A stretch of 64,000 bases of DNA from Podaxis mareebaensis (lineage: Eukaryota; Basidiomycota; Agaricomycetes; Agaricales; Agaricaceae). This document shows, piece after piece, positions 54,580 to 64,000 of this stretch (its first letter is position 1; the number at the start of each line of letters is the position of its first letter). The stretch is from assembly GCA_018524725.1 (NCBI GenBank), contig JAEUWP010000537.1:22422-86421 (forward strand), in the 5' to 3' direction. The notes under the pieces were generated by a model. That model was given only the letters and a program-made list of their open reading frames with translations. It was not told the DNA's origin and did not search any database. Made by a program: the position numbers and the translations under genes.

Positions 54580-56216
54580 ATGCAAGATCCTCGCAAGGCA
54601 CAGAGCGAAAGTCCTCAGGGTGCATGCTTCCCTTCTGGTTTCTTGGGTTCAGTAAGTCAGACATGGGGTGTTATGACAGATCGCGGCACGCCGGAGTTGC
54701 AGGTCTACCCGGTCACCGTTATTCCTGGAAATCAATTAGAATCCCTCATTGAGGGCGCCATCCAGGCCGAGATCACCGAAATGACGAAAGGAGACCGCCA
54801 CGGCATCGACCACGCCCTCAACCCCCCCTCAGCCTCCTCATCGTCCTTGGTCGCCATCATTCCTAAGACCATCCCGCCCTCCTTTCCTCATGGCTGCAAC
54901 TGACGGAGGGAATCTCCTGGGACACAGGAGTCCTCGCCTCTGGCGAAACCACCCCCCCGGAAGAAGACCCAGCGATCTCCCTCCAAGGAAAGGAGGTACA
55001 AGGCGCGAAAAAAGCGCCAGGCGGCCAAAGGACACACTGTCAGGCCCCAGGTTCGCTTCAAACTCGTTGCCCACGCCAGCACCCTGTCCACCACGCTTGA
55101 AACAGAAAGTTTACCGGCTACAGTCGGGGCCTACCAGGCCAAGCGCTTTGTGCCGGCCACAGCTGATGCCACCATCCCCCTCGAGCTCCACAAATTGTTA
55201 GAAAACGGTTACACTCGCATTACCTGGGATGGTGCGTACGCTGCTATTCCACCCTCATCATACACACCAACCATGAAATGCAGGGCAGCAGTCGTGGCCT
55301 CTTCTTGACACCCAAAGTCACGTTGTAGCTGTACTCGCAGGCCGACCTCCAGGCCAAGACTACGAGCATGCTTGCCAACGCCTATACACCGCGATGTCCG
55401 ACGAAGCCGAAAGGATGGAGTTCAGCCACCGGGACCACCAGCATCAGCGTGGAAGTTATCCCACAGTCAATGTAGGCGTTTCCCCGGGCCAAGGATCCAA
55501 GGAGCCGTTCAACATTGGTCTAGGAAAATACAAAGAGGCCATGCACCGTCTTCTGGAAAATGAAGATCTGCAGAGGGTCGCTAGTTACCACAACTGTGAG
55601 TGTTCTAACCCTGTTCTGTTTAGTTTCCTGCTTTTAATGCTCGTGAATGGAAGACATGCTACGCCTATGGTCCCCAGACATGTATAGCCACTTCAAAAAA
55701 CGCCTAGATAAGCTATTCGATCACCCCAAACACTGTCACCTCAAGTGCATAACAGCATGTGGGGTCTATCCCACTGCTGCCTTTAATTTTGGACCAAGGG
55801 TCTGGACAGTGCGCCACCGCGATGTCAAGAATTGCACTTTTGGGTGGTGTGCTATCCAGGCACTTGGGAGCTTTGACCATACTAAAGGAGGCCACCTTGT
55901 GCTGGACGACCTTCGGCTAGTGGTTGAGTTCCCATCCGGCTCCACCATTCTTATCCCCTCTGCCACCTTTACTCATGCCAACATCCCTGTCCAAGAAGGG
56001 GATACGCAAGCATCATTCACACAGTATTGTCCTGGAGGCCTACTCCGATTTGTGGACGCTGGATTCCACACTCAAAACAGCATACCCAGGAAATCCAAGG
56101 AGCATGAGGCAATGTTGAGCCTGAAAGCGCAGGGGTGGAAGGCAGGCATATCAATGTACAGGAGAATTGAAGAGTTGGTGGGCTACAAGGAGGATGACCT
56201 GGCTGGAGAGCTGTAG
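54580..56216 (+). pseudogene. 2-oxoglutarate/Fe(II) dioxygenase-like (TET/JBP-like) gene
   Basis: Reads LQVYPVTVIPGNQLESLIEG, a TGA at 54901-54903, then in the same frame a basic stretch (RKKTQRSPSKERRYKARKKR), TIPLELHKLLENGYTRITWD, an intron (about 55231-55281), QQSWPLLDTQSHVVAVLAGR and HQRGSYPTVNVGVSPGQG. A further intron (55598-55655) leads into the catalytic part: LWSPDMYSHFKKRLDKLFDH, AFNFGPRVWTVRHRDVKNCT (H-x-D in HRD), FGWCAIQALGSFDHTKGGHL, VVEFPSGSTILIPSATFTHA (distal His) and GLLRFVDAGF (Arg). It ends at 56214-56216. The HxD...H...R pattern and these strands match an expanded Agaricomycete family that I associate with TET/JBP-type oxygenases acting on modified bases; that link is from memory. 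The TGA probably replaces Arg. The start is uncertain. Confidence 0.75.
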
Positions 56217-57050
56217 AGACCGTGAAGAGAGGTATTGTCTCTTGCAGCAATAAAGAATGCAAGCACGGTTGCGTCCGTCAACCGCTGAGCTTCGTTGCCG
56301 AGTATGAGCGTCCTCAAGGGTAAAGATATGGCGAAGAGAGGTGGTTTTTGAAAATTAAGGAAGGGTAGTTAGGAGACGTCGGAGGGTTTCCAGGTAGTCT
56401 GAGGAGCTTGGAACGCAAACGCGGGGTGATATTCGCTAGTGACTACTACAGAGGATAGAGCTTTTGTAGATCTCCCTAAGAATTAACTACTAGATTTGTA
56501 TATGGAATAGATATAGCAAAGGGAACGAGACCTACTAGACCGAAACCGAGCATAAATTGAACTGCTGACTTTATGAAACAGGTACAGTAAGACACAAGAA
56601 CAAAAGAGAACACATATTGTAAACAATAACCAGGAGGAGGAGGGGCATAGATGATGGAGACTCGAATGATCAGTACTTCAACTATAGCACATAACCAGGC
56701 TTAAATTGTACAATATCTATAGATGGTTGCAGGCGGAAACAGAGACGAGAAGACGAATACAAATTTACAATAGCTGATAGACCGAGGGAAAGAAATAAGG
56801 AAGTGGGCGGACGGGTAGAAAAATGGACCTGGTCCCTTGGGCGTCTTGCGAGTGAGCGCTCCGCTTCGCATGATTGGCTACTGTCAGAGGTGTCATGAGA
56901 CGGGTGAGAAACATTGATTTCTCGAGTAGGCGAATGAACGGCTCCACAACCAACAATTGGATGCTCATGAAAACGGTATGGGGATTGGAGCTTGGCTGGC
57001 AGGGCAAGGCGCCATCCTCCCTCCTCCTCTCGTATGAAATCAGTGCTGGT
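56217..57050. other. Intergenic, nothing recognised
   Basis: This is the 3' region of the dioxygenase-like gene followed by A/G-rich sequence. No coding pattern was recognised. Confidence 0.4.
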
Positions 57051-57059
57051 TCATTAACT

Positions 57060-57570
57060 TGTTGCTCCAATGTAGAGACTGACGATCGGTTGCTCGTGAA
57101 AATGGCAACACCACATCATTCTCTCACTAATCCTAATTGCAGAATGTACCCTATCGGAGCGCCCGTTGTCGAGCCGCCCATCGCCATGTTTGGGTCCTAC
57201 TATTTGAGTTCCTAAATCTTATCGTCGCCGTGCCTGTGCATATTCACATCTACATTTCTTCTGTCGCCCCCAGTCCCATGATTGTACGCTCATCTATTGT
57301 CTTAAGTATAGTAGTATTCAAGCAACCTCGTCTCGTGAATTTCGCCTGCATTTCAGCCCATTCCTCCTCCGTCTCGCTCTCGTTTTCTCCCTCTGTGCTT
57401 GATATTGTACATCGTCTGTTTCCCCTTCAACTTTCCCTTTATTCTTGATGCCCTATGGTTTATTGTGATTCTCTGCCAATTTTATCTTAGTCACCTTCCG
57501 TTTCGCCTCCTCTATGCTCTCCCGCTTCAAGATCGCTGTTCAGATTTGTAGTTCTACTTATATATAAAGA
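57060..57570 (+). repeat. Diverged 500-bp repeat, copy 1
   Basis: Landmarks shared by all three copies: GAAAATGGCAACACC, CGGAGCGCCCGTTGTCGAGC, TTTCTTCTGTCGCCCCCAG, GTTTATTGTGATTCTC and a terminal TATATAAAGAAAAGTGTGTC. Other copies are at 57890-58395 and 59000-59515. No encoded protein. Confidence 0.8.
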
Positions 57571-57889
57571 AAAGTGTGTCATGTAGGAAGTAGCGAATAC
57601 CACCCAGTGTTTGCGTTCTAAGTCCATCAGACCACCCGAAAATCTTCCGACGCCTCCTAAATATCCTCTTTTATTCCGCAGACCCACCTTTCTTCATCCT
57701 ATCTTTACCCTCAGGACGCTCATACTCGGCGGCGAAGCTCTACAGTTGACGGACGCAATCGTGCTTGCATTCTTTATTGTTGCAAGGGACGTTTCCCCTC
57801 TTCACCAACGTCTCTGGAACATGCCAACGAAGTCCTCATCTCTCCACACACCATCTCCTTCCATCTTTGGAAGGCAGTGTCTGACCTCT

Positions 57890-58395
57890 TCGACGACAGT
57901 GTAGAGGCCGATGATCCGTTGCTCGTGAAAACGGCAACCTCACGTCAGTCTCTGACTAGCCATACATGGAACGCCGCTTGTCGGAGTGCCCGTCATCGAG
58001 CCGTCCATCGCTACTTTCGGTCAATATAATTCAACTTTCTGTGTCTGCCTCGTACCTATGCATTCAATCTCTACATTTTCTCCGTTGTCATCTGTCCCAT
58101 GATTGTAGAGTACTTATTGTTCTATTTGTAGTGGTACCTCGGTAACGTTTTCCGCCGATGCTCCAGCCTATGCCTTCTCTGTTTCGCTCTCGCCTTCTCC
58201 ATCTACACTTGATACTATATACCATTCATTTCGCACTTCATATTTCCTTTAATCCTCACGGTTTATTGTTTCGCCACATTCCTCGGCCAGTTTCAGCTTA
58301 ATTACCTTCCGTTTCACCTCAGCTATGCCCTTTCACTTCGAGATCCCCGTTCCGATTTGTAGTTTTACCCGTATATAAAGAGAAGCTTGTCATGT
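57890..58395 (+). repeat. Diverged 500-bp repeat, copy 2
   Basis: Same order of landmarks: GAAAACGGCAACCTCACGTC, CGGAGTGCCCGTCATCGAGC, TTTTCTCCGTTGTCATC, GGTTTATTGTTTCGCC and a terminal TATATAAAGAGAAGCTTGTC. Confidence 0.8.
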
Positions 58396-58999
58396 ATTTG
58401 AAGAGGGAATCATACACCCATATTCAACCTGCACCTCGCTGTCTAAAGTTCACCCACAGGTTCTGTTTCCCGACTTTTTATTTTTATTTTTATTTTCGTT
58501 TTATTTTCCATTTTGGGCCCCTACTTCTTGTAGTTTGGTTACGAAGTCCAGTGGTCGTTGGATTCGACTGCGCTCGCCTTCTCTGAACCTCTAACGGAGG
58601 ATATATCTCTTCAACAGGATCCACTCTCCGAATGCACTATGCCACCGAGAGGCATCTGAAACCCAATTATCGTTTTCACTCCACGCTCTGTATTCAAATT
58701 TCGTCGTCATTGAACTTGTAAAAAGTGGGTTTAGAAAGGAATGTCGTCATACATGGAAGATTTGTACCCTTTTGACTCAATTCTTTATTTTCTTGACCGT
58801 TTTCTAGCATCTTCTCTAATGAACAAAAATTTTGCTAGTTGTAGAATAAAAACCATGTCATAGGTACAATGAATACAAGCTGTTTTATCCTGTAATTTTC
58901 CTCTGCTCTCTCCCCGCTCTCAACTCTCTATCTCACTTCAACCCATAACCACTCTCAACGCCAGACAGATGCTGGCACTCTTCACTTTACATCCCGAAC
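58396..58999. other. Spacer between repeat copies
   Basis: T-rich sequence with a TTTTTATTTTTATTTT run near 58476. Nothing recognised. Confidence 0.4.
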
Positions 59000-59515
59000 T
59001 CGCCTCTTCAACAGCAACCTCACGTCACTCTCTTACTAGCCAAATGCGGAACACCATCTGTTGGAGCACCTGTTGTCGAGCTGCCCATCACCACCTTTGG
59101 AATACTTTATTTGAGTTTTTGGATCTTTTCGTCATAGTACCTGTTTGCATTCATTCTCTGCATTTCTCCTGTTGACCACCTGCTGCATGAGTATAATCTG
59201 GTTTATTGTTCAATATGTATTCATATTCTAACAATTCTGTCTTATGATCTCCTGCCGATGTTGCAGCCTATTCCTACTCCGTTTTACCCTCGCCTCCTTC
59301 TCCAGTGTTTTGCTAGTATACTTGAGCTATTCCTCAATTCTGCCTTCATCTTTCCTTTCAACCTTCATGCTTTATTGTCTTATTACATTCCTTGGCCAAT
59401 TACCGTTTAGCTACCTTTTGTTTTACTTTTCTATGCCTCCCACTTTGAGATCTCAGTTCAAATATGTAGACATAATCATGTATAAAGAAGCGTGTCTCAT
59501 GTATTAAGAGGTAGC
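59000..59515 (+). repeat. Diverged 500-bp repeat, copy 3
   Basis: Landmarks: ACAGCAACCTCACGTCACTC, TGGAGCACCTGTTGTCGAGC, GCATTTCTCCTGTTGAC, GCTTTATTGTCTTATTAC and a terminal TATAAAGAAGCGTGTCTCAT. The regular end in all three copies suggests a repeat unit with a TATA-like box near its right edge. Confidence 0.8.
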
Positions 59516-59680
59516 AATGCATTGGTGAGAAACTTACTGCTTGATGTCGCAGAAGCGGCAGAAGGCAAGGGTCACTGAATTCACAAATGAGGACGTAAAT
59601 GATCGGTAAACTCAGGCATATATGGTCCAGAAATAGAGAGGGGTGACTGAACAGCCATGCACTAAAGTTGGTCTCCGACA

Positions 59681-59735
59681 CCATCCCAAAACCATCCCAA
59701 AACCATCCCAAAACCATCCCAAAACCATCCCAAAA
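59681..59735. repeat. 11-bp tandem array (CCATCCCAAAA), five units
   Basis: Five exact units at 59681, 59692, 59703, 59714 and 59725. Confidence 0.95.
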
Positions 59736-59739
59736 CCAA

Positions 59740-62700
59740 TGCCAGCAAACCCTAGTCTGTTCAATTTGCGTCAGAGGGTTGGGGTCCTGCAGGGACACAG
59801 TTTACACATACAAACATTTGCGACAGCCTTGGGACCCCGGTTGCTAGCAATCTATTCAGTAATTAGGCTAGTAATGGAAATCATCCCGTTCAATTGAATG
59901 CCTACCGGTCAACCATATAGTGGCCGTAGCGACTGCTGGCGGTTCTGCTGACTTTTCGCCCATGCAATTCTTACCACTTACTAGCTGCAAAGGTCTCTAG
60001 TTTCCAACCACCCATTTCCCTACAGCAAGATCCCTGAGATTGAAGGCTTCAAGATGTCGCGCCCGCTGCTGGATGGTCTGGCTGGCACACTAGGCCGAGT
60101 CCAGCTGTGCGTCCTCCCCACCTTAGGCACAACTTAATGCTGAAAACATGACCAAATTGTGCCATGGATAGAGTGAAGTATACCACTGTTGGTGAGTGGG
60201 GACTCCATCGCTCTAGATGGACTATAACTGAACATCTTTCTCAGCATCCTGTAGGACATATGCCCCAAGGGATGGAGGATAATCGCTCAATGCTATCCTA
60301 GATGTGGTTTTGCTCTGGGATTTCTTAGCTACGTATGGCTTCCCTTACCATCTTTTTCTCTGTGCTCATCCACTGCACGGTAGGCTGCCTCAGGAAATCA
60401 AATTGGTAAGGCATTCAATTGTCTCCGATGCCAACCTTGGCTATGCATCCGTTGGTAGATCTACCAACGGTACGAACCATGGACAATCCCCAAGTGTCTC
60501 TATATCCTATGCCAGTACCTGCCGATCATATCATGGCCCTTTATCATATGGACTCTGGTGGTAGACCATACCCTGGAAGATTGTGCCATTGGGATGGTTA
60601 TGATATGGCAAAATACAATTTTTATGATCTTGGTGAGGCGAGGCTGCATGTCCATTATCTTGGTCCCAGTGTCTAACAACATATGCATTTCAAGCAATTT
60701 CTCCCCCGCTGTAAGCCTTTGTTCACTAAGTGAGGGGGGCTGAAAGTTTTTGCTGTCCTTTCAGGCATGCTTGTGATTCGAACATATGCATACACCAGCC
60801 AAAAAAGGAAGAACTGCATATTGCTCACATCATGCTTCTTCGCATATTCTTGCATCCAGGTTTGGGCATATTTGTCTGAAGCAAGCAGGCGGCTGAACAA
60901 AGACATCTTCCGACAACTTGGACAGTCTGGTTGCCATCGAGAATGTGATACAGGAAAATGTCGATTTGCTGTAGGTGTATCTCCCAGTAGTGCATGGTAT
61001 GCAAAACTCATCAGTTTTCCCTTAGTATGCAATTGTCAGTTTTCAGATCTCAGCTGTCATCATGATAATGCGACTAACCCAGCTGCGCAGGTTGCAGGCA
61101 TTTTTATGGACTCCATTTCAGCCATGCTGACGATTACTGTATGTCGAAGATGCCTTATCGTATGAATGCAGATTGATGCAACCCTTGGCTAGCATGCGAT
61201 AAGAATAATGGGAGTAGACGGCAGCCTTCGGCGGGCATTCATCCGCCAAGGTTGGTTCATTTAGCACTGTCCACATCATACCGCTTGCCGTATCTTTCAG
61301 GTCTTTTGCTGTTTATTTTCATGTTTTTTGTCAACATCCTAGCGATGGTCTCATTTCAAGCGTAAGAGTCCCTTGGTTAATAACATTTTTTGCTTTCGCC
61401 CTGCATTGCTTTCAGTCAGGCAAAATCCTGGGAAACCCTAGCCCTAATCGCGATAACGCTCCTTCCGAACATCATGGTGTGTAAACTAGCCCATTGCCCC
61501 AACAATACCCTTCTTACTTTGAACTCCCCAGGCTTGCAGGTTGTGAGTCCGCTCCGTGTTCCCTTCTGTTGATGATGTTGAACCTGTCCTCAGCATGTTG
61601 GAGCTTCGTGAAATCACGGCTCATAAGTCTGAGGCATGCACCATCCTGGACGAGTTTGGGCGAGCAGTTGATGACTACCTCGCACGAACAAGCATCGGAC
61701 AAGACAAGTAGTGACGGAATTTACTGTCTTGACTGCCTCTATCACAAGTCTGCGGGCAGAAGAATAGGGGGATTCTACAGCCATGTGCTATTTTCTGAAC
61801 GCCAAATATATGTAGTATAATGCCGTCTACAATGCAGTCTCTTTTGAGTTGTTGAGAAGGGTGTGTGGGCTCATTTGCTCTCCCTTTGTATTTTACAGAT
61901 GGCGTCGTAATGAATGCAAGCAACGGTATGAACATCATCTCTCACACCTGCAACATCCAGTCTTCCGTCGGCAAATGCGGGTCTGGGCCACAAGTCGATT
62001 GTGATGGTTCACAAGGGGTTAGAGTGTTGAGCCTCGACCCATACCCATACCCATACCTGCCAATACCCATGACCTGTACCCGGAGGTTTTCCCATACCCC
62101 CGCGGATCCCTAGATGGTGTTGAATATTACAGGACGCTGCTGTTCTTTGGAAATTTTGGGTCCATTCCCCCTGAGCTGCTCCCGTTCAGCACCCTGACAC
62201 TGAGGACTTTGAACCCCCGCTCCAGAACTCTGGAACCCATACCGTTTCCGCTCAAAACTTCACCTTCAATGGATCACAAATAGCTTCCTGGATGGTCATT
62301 GTTGGGGGGTGTGCACACCATCATCAGCCTGTTGTCTGCCGTCTCCCGGTGCTACCGTCATCCCTTATCTTTACAAGAATCCACTTAGAGGCCGTTCAGA
62401 GTATCGTGTGGTGCAAGCAACAATCTCTGCGCCGGCGGAAATCGGTCCCAACACAAGAATCTTGGGTGACAATATCAACCACCGCCACCTTCCTCGTCCT
62501 TCGTGCGGCCCGCCGCTTTGCCATGAGAGCAGGGTCACCCGATGTCGCCCAGGCATCGCAAGAAAATGCGCCTGAATTGATAGGGGGTATCTCGCAGTCC
62601 TCTTCATCCCAGTGCTCCTCAGCCATCCCTGCCAAGGCACCAAACCAGCAAATCTGCCTACCAACGGGCGTCATATGGTCCATCGATCTTCGGGGTCCAT

Positions 62701-63178
62701 CACCGGCACATCTGTGGGGGCTCCGCATTGACCAACACCATGGCACGCTCCAGAGAACCGGAATGATACCGCCATTCATTTCCTTAATTCTATATATTCA
62801 GCTACACTAATTACTGCGTTGAGTCGAACATAGATAGTATGCAAGATCAGTAACGGAAAAAATGTGTTAGATTGGGTATCAATGACCACGGGGTTTCTGA
62901 AGCTGGAAAAAAAAAAAAAAAAAAATCAAGCGTAAGGCCAGGGATGACGAACAATTATGGAGCCACGCACAGGACGATCATCTTCACTACCAGATGCATC
63001 ACCATTCTCCTTTGAATCATCCCCGTTGTCAGGATCTTTCAAGCGCAATGGCGCTTTGTCCTGGTCAGATTTGTACCTCTTACTATTTCTCAGAGCAGAC
63101 GAACGCTTGGAACCAGAAGGGCGGGCCTCAGTGGTGGGGATATTTAAGCATGTTTTCTCTCCCTCGACCTTCCTGCAT
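59740..63178. other. No recognised gene; scattered coding-like exons
   Basis: Plus-strand stretches such as VEPVLSMLELREITAHKSEA (about 61575-61635) and minus-strand 60673-61032 have protein-like composition, but no family was recognised and no multi-exon model was convincing. An A-run lies near 62906. (CCATAC)n occurs at 62038-62066. Confidence 0.35.
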
Positions 63179-63853
63179 TCATGAAAGCGTCACTGCAACG
63201 ATCAACGACGAAATTGAGAACGAGACGCTGGAGCGCTTCGTGAACGTATTCTGATTTGCGCTGATTTTCGCCTTTAGGTGGTCGATGAGAGCTGTTGCGG
63301 TGATGTTCCGGAGTAACTCAGAGAGGGCGCTGTAATCGGGATGAACAACCTGAAGCCCTTCTATCACACAATGCAGGAAAGCATTCCCGTTGCCGTGTGG
63401 TTTCCCTTCCCCAGAGGCATGCACGGGAAGTAGATTCTGCCAATGGGCCTTGGGGATGACAACATCCTTTCCATTCTTTGGGCAAGCTTGGACCCCAAAC
63501 CGGAATAGAAGCCAGGCATTAGGCTCTCCATCGTGACGAAGTTCATGCTGGCGCAGAGGGGGTGGATCCGGATGAACATCCAATGACGCCACTGGTTTAG
63601 GTTCATATGGGCTATCGAGTGACGACAGGCTTTTCGGATAGCACTCATCATAACGTTCACGAATTTTGCTGCTGACCTCAGGCGATGCAGGAAAAAAGCC
63701 GTATACCGGCAATGGTTTACCAAGGTGAATAGCGTGGGCCATGAATACCGGTGTATACTCACGTATCAACATGCGAGGTGGCGACAACATCGAATTGGAC
63801 TCACAGTTCGGTTTGCGCCTGCAGGCCTTTGACTGTTTAATTTTTGACCACAC
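63179..63853 (-). CDS. Hypothetical protein ORF
   Basis: An open frame of 224 codons with protein-like composition: IREYTPVFMAHAIHLGKPLP, YGFFPASPEVSSKIRERYDE, HGEPNAWLLFRFGVQACPK and GLQVVHPDYSALSELLRNIT. It lacks low-complexity bias and is longer than its neighbours, so it may be an exon of a real gene extending to the right. No domain was recognised. The start at 63853 is only the first Met. Confidence 0.4.
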   Translation of the reverse strand: MWSKIKQSKACRRKPNCESNSMLSPPRMLIREYTPVFMAHAIHLGKPLPVYGFFPASPEVSSKIRERYDECYPKSLSSLDSPYEPKPVASLDVHPDPPPLRQHELRHDGEPNAWLLFRFGVQACPKNGKDVVIPKAHWQNLLPVHASGEGKPHGNGNAFLHCVIEGLQVVHPDYSALSELLRNITATALIDHLKAKISANQNTFTKRSSVSFSISSLIVAVTLS

Positions 63854-63947
63854 CCGAAATCAATGGGCGTGATCGAAGCCTTGTGCTCGTGCGGCCTAAG
63901 AAGCATCAGGAGGGGCAGCGAATGCACAGCAACGAATGATGCCCTTG

Positions 63948-64000
63948 TCCTCTGCCGGATCCTCTGCCGGATCCTTTGTCAGGTCCTTTATCAGATCCTT
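63948..64000. repeat. 15-bp tandem repeat at window end
   Basis: Units of the form CTCTGCCGGATCCTC, decaying to TTTGTCAGGTCC and TTTATCAGATCC. The array runs past the window edge. Confidence 0.8.

Noticed and set aside
53986..54903. A single 305-codon gene starting at 53986
   Set aside because: Its first two thirds read through the right half of the mariner-like element and a CTC-rich run. Only the part after about 54580 looks like the start of the dioxygenase-like gene.
1..64000. tRNA, rRNA or telomere-repeat arrays
   Set aside because: No cloverleaf-like pair of A and B boxes, no conserved rRNA segment and no TTAGGG-type array was noticed by eye. A covariance-model scan would be needed to exclude small RNAs.

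Overview
The window looks like repeat-rich, possibly subtelomeric DNA of a basidiomycete fungus, most likely an Agaricomycete. The evidence is short GT-AG introns of about 45-65 bp inside recognisable genes, a secreted beta-mannanase with an N-terminal CBM1 cellulose-binding module, a DUF6533-type membrane protein, alpha-kinases, and a mixture of mariner, pogo and LINE relics. All gene calls were made by reading translations by eye against remembered families; nothing was searched.

Layout. 1.3-3.5 kb: a broken flavin monooxygenase gene (minus). 5.0-14.4 kb: a GH5 mannanase gene (minus) whose two ends flank a damaged 8-kb transposon (copy A). 15.1-21.6 kb: a RecQ-type helicase gene with N-terminal zinc fingers, resembling fungal telomere-linked helicases, with in-frame stops. 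21.6-37 kb: almost gene-free; microsatellites, duplicated LINE ORF1 fragments, a LINE endonuclease fragment and LTR-like repeats. 37.3-38.5 kb: a well-preserved membrane-protein gene with nine introns. 39.6-48.6 kb: a thiol methyltransferase gene cut in two by copy B of the same transposon. 48.7-54.2 kb: pogo- and mariner-type elements and a decayed methyltransferase paralogue. 54.6-56.2 kb: a 2-oxoglutarate/Fe(II) dioxygenase-like gene. 57-64 kb: a threefold diverged 500-bp repeat and little recognisable coding sequence.

The most notable object is the transposon present as copies A and B. Copy B (39923-48017, 8095 bp) has 26-bp perfect terminal inverted repeats and a perfect 6-bp target duplication (CCTTGA). 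Reading straight across the empty site restores the SAM-binding region of the interrupted host gene. Both copies carry the same three genes in the same order and orientation: an rve/DDE-type integrase, a divergently transcribed alpha-kinase, and, in the same direction as the kinase, a protein ending in a double-stranded beta-helix oxygenase-like domain. I do not know a described DNA-transposon family with this gene set, target-site length and terminus. Copy A is old (stops in the integrase, one end deleted); copy B is younger (integrase open throughout, but the kinase internally deleted and the oxygenase-like gene with one stop).

Most of the broken genes carry TGA where Arg (CGA) is likely, or TAG where Trp (TGG) is expected, the pattern left by C-to-T change.
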